19,828 bases of DNA from Planctomycetota bacterium (lineage in GTDB: Bacteria > Planctomycetota > PUPC01 > JACPCR01), in contig JASLXP010000719.1 in assembly GCA_030740295.1 (NCBI GenBank), positions 1 to 19,828 of the forward strand, read 5' to 3'. A model generated the notes under the pieces. It made no database searches, was not told where the DNA came from, and saw nothing but the letters and a program-made list of their open reading frames with translations. The position numbers and the translations under genes are program-made. Of this stretch, positions 16,621 to 19,828 are shown in pieces; within the stretch, counting starts at the first letter, position 1; each line of letters starts with the position of its first letter.

Positions 16621-17847
16621 ATGCACCAACCCTTTCCCGCAAAGCTCCCCATCGAAAAGCCCTCCGACCGTGAGCTCAGTGCGGCAATGGCGCGCCTGTA
16701 TGACGAGTGGAATCCGCACGAAGACCGCGGCAACGAGTTCTTCAGCAATTTCAAGTTTTCAAGACTTGAGGGATTCTCTCGTGAGCCCAATGTCTCGCGC
16801 CGCGATCCTTCCAAGGTCATTCGGATTGATGGCACGTACTACGTTTATTACACGTGCCGCCGAACGGAGGGACCGCCGTCGGGTTATGACAATGCGACCG
16901 ATACCATTCCGTCAGTCGATTGGGACCTGGCCGACATCTGGGTGGCTTCCAGCGAAGACGGCTTTACCTGGAACGAGCTCGGCCCGGCAACCACGCGGCC
17001 GCCCAAGGGGGAGCTCGGCTGGCGGTCCAATTGCACGCCCGACATCCTCATCTGGAAGGGCCGCTACTACCTCTACTACCAGGCATATAGTCAGGTAATC
17101 CAGTTCGGAGATACGTGCCCCGTGACGGTCGCGGAATCCGATACGCCGGAAGGCCCGTTCAAAGCGCTTGGCCGGCCGGTGGTGGAGCAGGGCACGCCTG
17201 AAGATTGGGATTCACGGTGCATCCATGACCCCTTCCCGCTCATCTACAAGGGAAAAGTCTATCTTTACTACAAGGGCTCTCCGGGCAGAGATCGCGGCGG
17301 CGAAAACATCATCCGCGCCCAGGGTGTGGCCATCGCCGACGATCCAAAAGGCCCTTTTGAAAAGTCGCGTCTGAATCCCGTCCTGAATTCGGGACACGAG
17401 ACCTGCCTCTGGCCGTACCGAGAAGGCATCGCCGCACTGGTCAGCCTGGACGGCCCGGAGAAGAACACCATCCAGTTCGCGCCCGACGGACTCAACTTCG
17501 AGATGAAGGCGCTCACCCAGGTGCCGCCCATCGCGCCCGGCCCTTTCGTGCCAGATGCCTTTGCCGATAACGGCGACGGCCGCGGCATCACCTGGGGGCT
17601 TTGTCACATCAACCCCGACGGCGGCGGCGCCATGAGTGAGTCCGTCCTCGCCAGATTCGATTGCGACCTCAGCCGCGACGTCGACCGCCCATTGTTCAAG
17701 CGCAACAATCTCCGCTTCAACGAAGACACCTACTTTCAACGCGTGCTCGAGCTGCCCGGCGATTTCAAGCAGCGTATCGTTAGAGAATCTGACCAAGTTG
17801 ATTCGAATACGATTACCCATCAATCATCCATCCGAAAAGACCTGTGA
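16621..17847 (+). CDS. GH117-like glycoside hydrolase (five-bladed beta-propeller)
   Basis: A 408-residue protein, close to the usual GH117 length, without a signal peptide and so probably cytoplasmic. Known GH117 enzymes release 3,6-anhydro-L-galactose from the non-reducing end of neoagaro-oligosaccharides. Matches from memory of the family: RRDPSKVIRIDGTYYVYYT (D62), DWDLADIWVASSEDGFTW, CTPDILIWKGRYYLYYQ, CIHDPFPLIYKGKVYLYYKG (H202, D203), GVAIADDPKGPFEKS, LNPVLNSGHETCLWPY (H259, E260) and GPEKNTIQFAPDGLNFE. The SGHE histidine aligns with the residue reported as general acid in GH117. A GH43-like protein is the main alternative, but the SGHE and GPEKNTIQ blocks favour GH117. The ATG has only a distant AGGA (13 bases). 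The stop overlaps the following micro-ORF (TGATG). Confidence 0.75.
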   Translation: MHQPFPAKLPIEKPSDRELSAAMARLYDEWNPHEDRGNEFFSNFKFSRLEGFSREPNVSRRDPSKVIRIDGTYYVYYTCRRTEGPPSGYDNATDTIPSVDWDLADIWVASSEDGFTWNELGPATTRPPKGELGWRSNCTPDILIWKGRYYLYYQAYSQVIQFGDTCPVTVAESDTPEGPFKALGRPVVEQGTPEDWDSRCIHDPFPLIYKGKVYLYYKGSPGRDRGGENIIRAQGVAIADDPKGPFEKSRLNPVLNSGHETCLWPYREGIAALVSLDGPEKNTIQFAPDGLNFEMKALTQVPPIAPGPFVPDAFADNGDGRGITWGLCHINPDGGGAMSESVLARFDCDLSRDVDRPLFKRNNLRFNEDTYFQRVLELPGDFKQRIVRESDQVDSNTITHQSSIRKDL

Positions 17848-17960
17848 TGAACTCGACCACCATGAATCAGCCTAATGTCCTTATCATCATTGCGGTGACT
17901 GCACCCGCACTGATCCTGCGACAGTCCACGAATACCGCACTCAAGGAGAGTATTCAATGA
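17847..17960 (+). CDS. 37-codon micro-ORF overlapping both neighbours, possibly a sulfatase remnant
   Basis: ATG 17847 shares its A with the TGA of the GH117-like gene (TGATG). Its own TGA (17958-17960) overlaps the ATG of the next gene (ATGA). The peptide begins MNSTTMNQPNVLIIIAVTAP; PNVLIIIA resembles the first beta-strand of type I sulfatases, where DD normally follows, but nothing further matches. It could be a vestige of a deleted sulfatase gene, a coupling leader that carries ribosomes to the next gene, or chance. It is hydrophobic in the middle and ends with the Shine-Dalgarno AAGGAG (17943-17948) used by the next gene. Confidence 0.35.
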   Translation: MNSTTMNQPNVLIIIAVTAPALILRQSTNTALKESIQ

Positions 17961-19828
17961 CCCCAACACGGCTCACTTTCTTTCTTGTCGCTGTTGCAGC
18001 CTTCTTGTGTGCAAGGTCCGGCCCGGCGGCGGACTGGCCCCAATACCGGGGCGACGCTGCGCGGAGTGGTTACGCGTCCGAGTCGCTGCCGGTTCCGCTC
18101 GCACTCGACTGGCTGCGCCGTGCACGGCACGAGCCGCATCGGGCATGGGTCGGCCGGAGCCTCGCGCGCTCGCGCATGAAGTTCGATTGGACCTACAGCG
18201 TGGTCGCCGCCGGTGGGCTGTGCTTTGTAGGCAGCAGCGCGGACGACAAGCTGTACGCTCTGGACGCGAGCACGGGTGAAGAGAAATGGAGCTTCTTCAC
18301 TGGCGGGCCGGTCCGCCTCGCGCCCTGCACGTGGCAGGGCCGCGTCTTTGTCGGGAGCGACGACGGGTTCCTGTATTGCCTGTCGGCTTCGGACGGCAAG
18401 CTGCTCTGGAAGCTGCGCGCAGGCCCGAACGGAGAAAAGGTCATCGGCAACGGGCGCATGGTCTCGCGTTGGGTCGTGCGCGGTGGGCCCGCGGTGCGTG
18501 ACGGCATCGTCTATTTCGGTGCTGGTATCTGGCCCATCGAGGGCGTCTACATCTACGCGGTCGATGCCGGGTCCGGCAAGGTGCTCTGGTGCAACGACAG
18601 CACGGGCACGATCGAGATCGATCAGCCACACATGGTCTGCTTTGCCCGCAGCGGGGTCGCATCCCAAGGCTACCTGGCGGTGGCACAGGACCACGTGCTG
18701 GTGACGACGGGGAGGAGCGTGCCCGGTGTGTTTGACCGGCAGACCGGCAGTTTCCAGCACTTTCACCTTGGCCGCTACGGCGGCAAGACTCCCTGGGGTA
18801 CGGGCGGCGGTGATGTGACCGTGACGGACGATGTGTACTTCAACTCGGGCATGGCCTTCGATATGGCAACGGGCCTGAGGTACCACAGCGTCGGCGCGCG
18901 CAAGTGGTGGATCCCATTCACTCGCGATGACCGCAAATGCCACGGCGAGTTCCGCTGGGGCGAGCGACAGATTGTGTGCATCACACCCGATGGGTTCGTA
19001 CGCTCCGAGGGCAAAAAGCTCTCGGCCGCGAAGCTCGATCGCCGGACCTACAATGCCGGCCGCGAGTCAGCCACGGCCCGCGCCACGCCGCGCTTGCCCG
19101 TTGTGGAGGGCAGGAAGCTGCGAAACGAGAAACATCACCTCGAGCGGATCGACAACGCGCCGTATCTGAAGGACACATGGTCCATGGTCCTCGACCACGA
19201 GCCACAGTCGCTCATCGTGGCAGGGAAGAGCATCATTGCCGGAGCGAGTGGCACCGTCTCGATCATCGATGCAGAGGCCAGGAAAGTCTCGTGGTCCGCA
19301 ACGGTCGACGGCACTGTCCGCAGCCTGGCGGTATCGGATGGGCGCCTCTTCGCCAGTACGGATCAGGGAGACATCTACTGCTTCGGCGAAACCAATGGCA
19401 AGGACGGAAGGATGATCGAGCCGCGTCCCAAGACTTCGCCATACCCGGGCGGCGGCGTCTGGGCGAAGGCCGCGGAAGAGATCGTGCGAAAGACCGGCAT
19501 CACGAAAGGCTACTGCCTGGACATCGATTGCCGGGATGGCGCGCTCGCGTACGAGCTGGTCAAACGGACGGATCTGCGCGTCGTTGCCCTCGCGCCGGAC
19601 TCAGACACGGCAGAGAGTGCCCGGCGCAAGCTCGATAAGGCCGGCGTGTACGGCGTTCGCGTCGCAGTGATCGAGGGCGGCATCACAGGCCTGCCGGACT
19701 ACTTCGCCAATCTCATTGTGTCTTCTGGAGCCATCGAGGACGGTGCTGCCGACCAGCCCGCGAGTGAGAGCCTGCCTGTGCTGCGGCCCTTCAGCGGTGC
19801 CGTGTGCATCGGGAAGCCAGGCGAGTTG
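17957..19828 (+). CDS. Exported PQQ-type beta-propeller protein fused to a methyltransferase-like domain (3' partial)
   Basis: The frame is open for 624 codons to the window edge, so the gene continues beyond it. ATG 17957 follows AAGGAG at 8 bases. Residues 1-25 form a signal peptide (core LTFFLVAVAAFLCA, end GPAA before DWPQYRGD). Residues about 26-480 are a PQQ/quinoprotein-like propeller with repeats such as DDKLYALDASTGEEKWSF, DGFLYCLSASDGKLLW, GVYIYAVDAGSGKVLW and GTVSIIDAEARKVSW. WPQYRGDAARSGY is the standard opening of this family. Residues about 500-600 resemble a class I methyltransferase (YELVKRTDLRVVALAPDSD, ARRKLDKAGVYGVRVAV, PDYFANLIVSSG). Motif I reads LDIDCRDG (residues 521-528) in place of the usual LxxGxGxG, so SAM binding is doubtful. 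The propeller may bind PQQ or only serve as a scaffold. The gene is coupled to the micro-ORF by ATGA. Confidence 0.8.
   Translation, partial: MTPTRLTFFLVAVAAFLCARSGPAADWPQYRGDAARSGYASESLPVPLALDWLRRARHEPHRAWVGRSLARSRMKFDWTYSVVAAGGLCFVGSSADDKLYALDASTGEEKWSFFTGGPVRLAPCTWQGRVFVGSDDGFLYCLSASDGKLLWKLRAGPNGEKVIGNGRMVSRWVVRGGPAVRDGIVYFGAGIWPIEGVYIYAVDAGSGKVLWCNDSTGTIEIDQPHMVCFARSGVASQGYLAVAQDHVLVTTGRSVPGVFDRQTGSFQHFHLGRYGGKTPWGTGGGDVTVTDDVYFNSGMAFDMATGLRYHSVGARKWWIPFTRDDRKCHGEFRWGERQIVCITPDGFVRSEGKKLSAAKLDRRTYNAGRESATARATPRLPVVEGRKLRNEKHHLERIDNAPYLKDTWSMVLDHEPQSLIVAGKSIIAGASGTVSIIDAEARKVSWSATVDGTVRSLAVSDGRLFASTDQGDIYCFGETNGKDGRMIEPRPKTSPYPGGGVWAKAAEEIVRKTGITKGYCLDIDCRDGALAYELVKRTDLRVVALAPDSDTAESARRKLDKAGVYGVRVAVIEGGITGLPDYFANLIVSSGAIEDGAADQPASESLPVLRPFSGAVCIGKPGEL

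Overview
The window is about 19.8 kb of GC-rich bacterial DNA (I judge roughly 60% G+C by eye) filled with large, mostly exported, multidomain proteins of carbohydrate metabolism. Three features suggest an uncultured member of the PVC group (Planctomycetota, Lentisphaerota, Verrucomicrobiota) or a similar phylum such as Hydrogenedentota. These are a PQQ-type beta-propeller fused to a methyltransferase-like domain, a DUF4838 protein, and a URO-D-family protein set among glycoside hydrolases. The assignment rests on gene-family composition only; there is no rRNA or other phylogenetic marker here.

Layout on the + strand: a PHP/DUF3604-type protein between a beta-propeller and a discoidin domain, cut by the left edge (1-2376); two consecutive giant clan GH-A-like proteins with carbohydrate-binding modules (2472-6119 and 6133-9252); a URO-D-family protein (9498-10508); and a right-handed beta-helix protein with a fibronectin-III-like tail (10581-12884). 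Next is a short - strand island: an exported O-methyltransferase (13095-13769) followed by what looks like the decayed remnant of an APC-family permease (12938-13095). After a 324-base divergent intergenic region the + strand resumes with a DUF4838 protein carrying a C-terminal binding module (14094-16340). Then come a large imperfect inverted repeat (16419-16537), a GH117-like five-bladed propeller hydrolase (16621-17847), a 37-codon micro-ORF overlapping both neighbours (17847-17960), and the propeller-methyltransferase fusion, cut by the right edge (17957-19828).

Taken together the genes look like a polysaccharide-degradation locus. Exported GH-A enzymes, a beta-helix protein and the DUF4838 protein would attack a glycan outside the cytoplasm. 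The GH117-like protein would trim oligosaccharides, in known members by releasing 3,6-anhydro-L-galactose from red-algal galactans. The URO-D protein could handle methyl groups, which is inference. No complete transporter, regulator or sulfatase is visible, although the permease remnant and the micro-ORF, whose start resembles a sulfatase N-terminus, may be traces of such genes. The most unusual points are the two exported methyltransferase-fold proteins (one with a broken SAM motif), a thioredoxin-like domain without the CxxC inside a glycoside hydrolase, the permease relic, the doubly overlapped micro-ORF and the inverted repeat.
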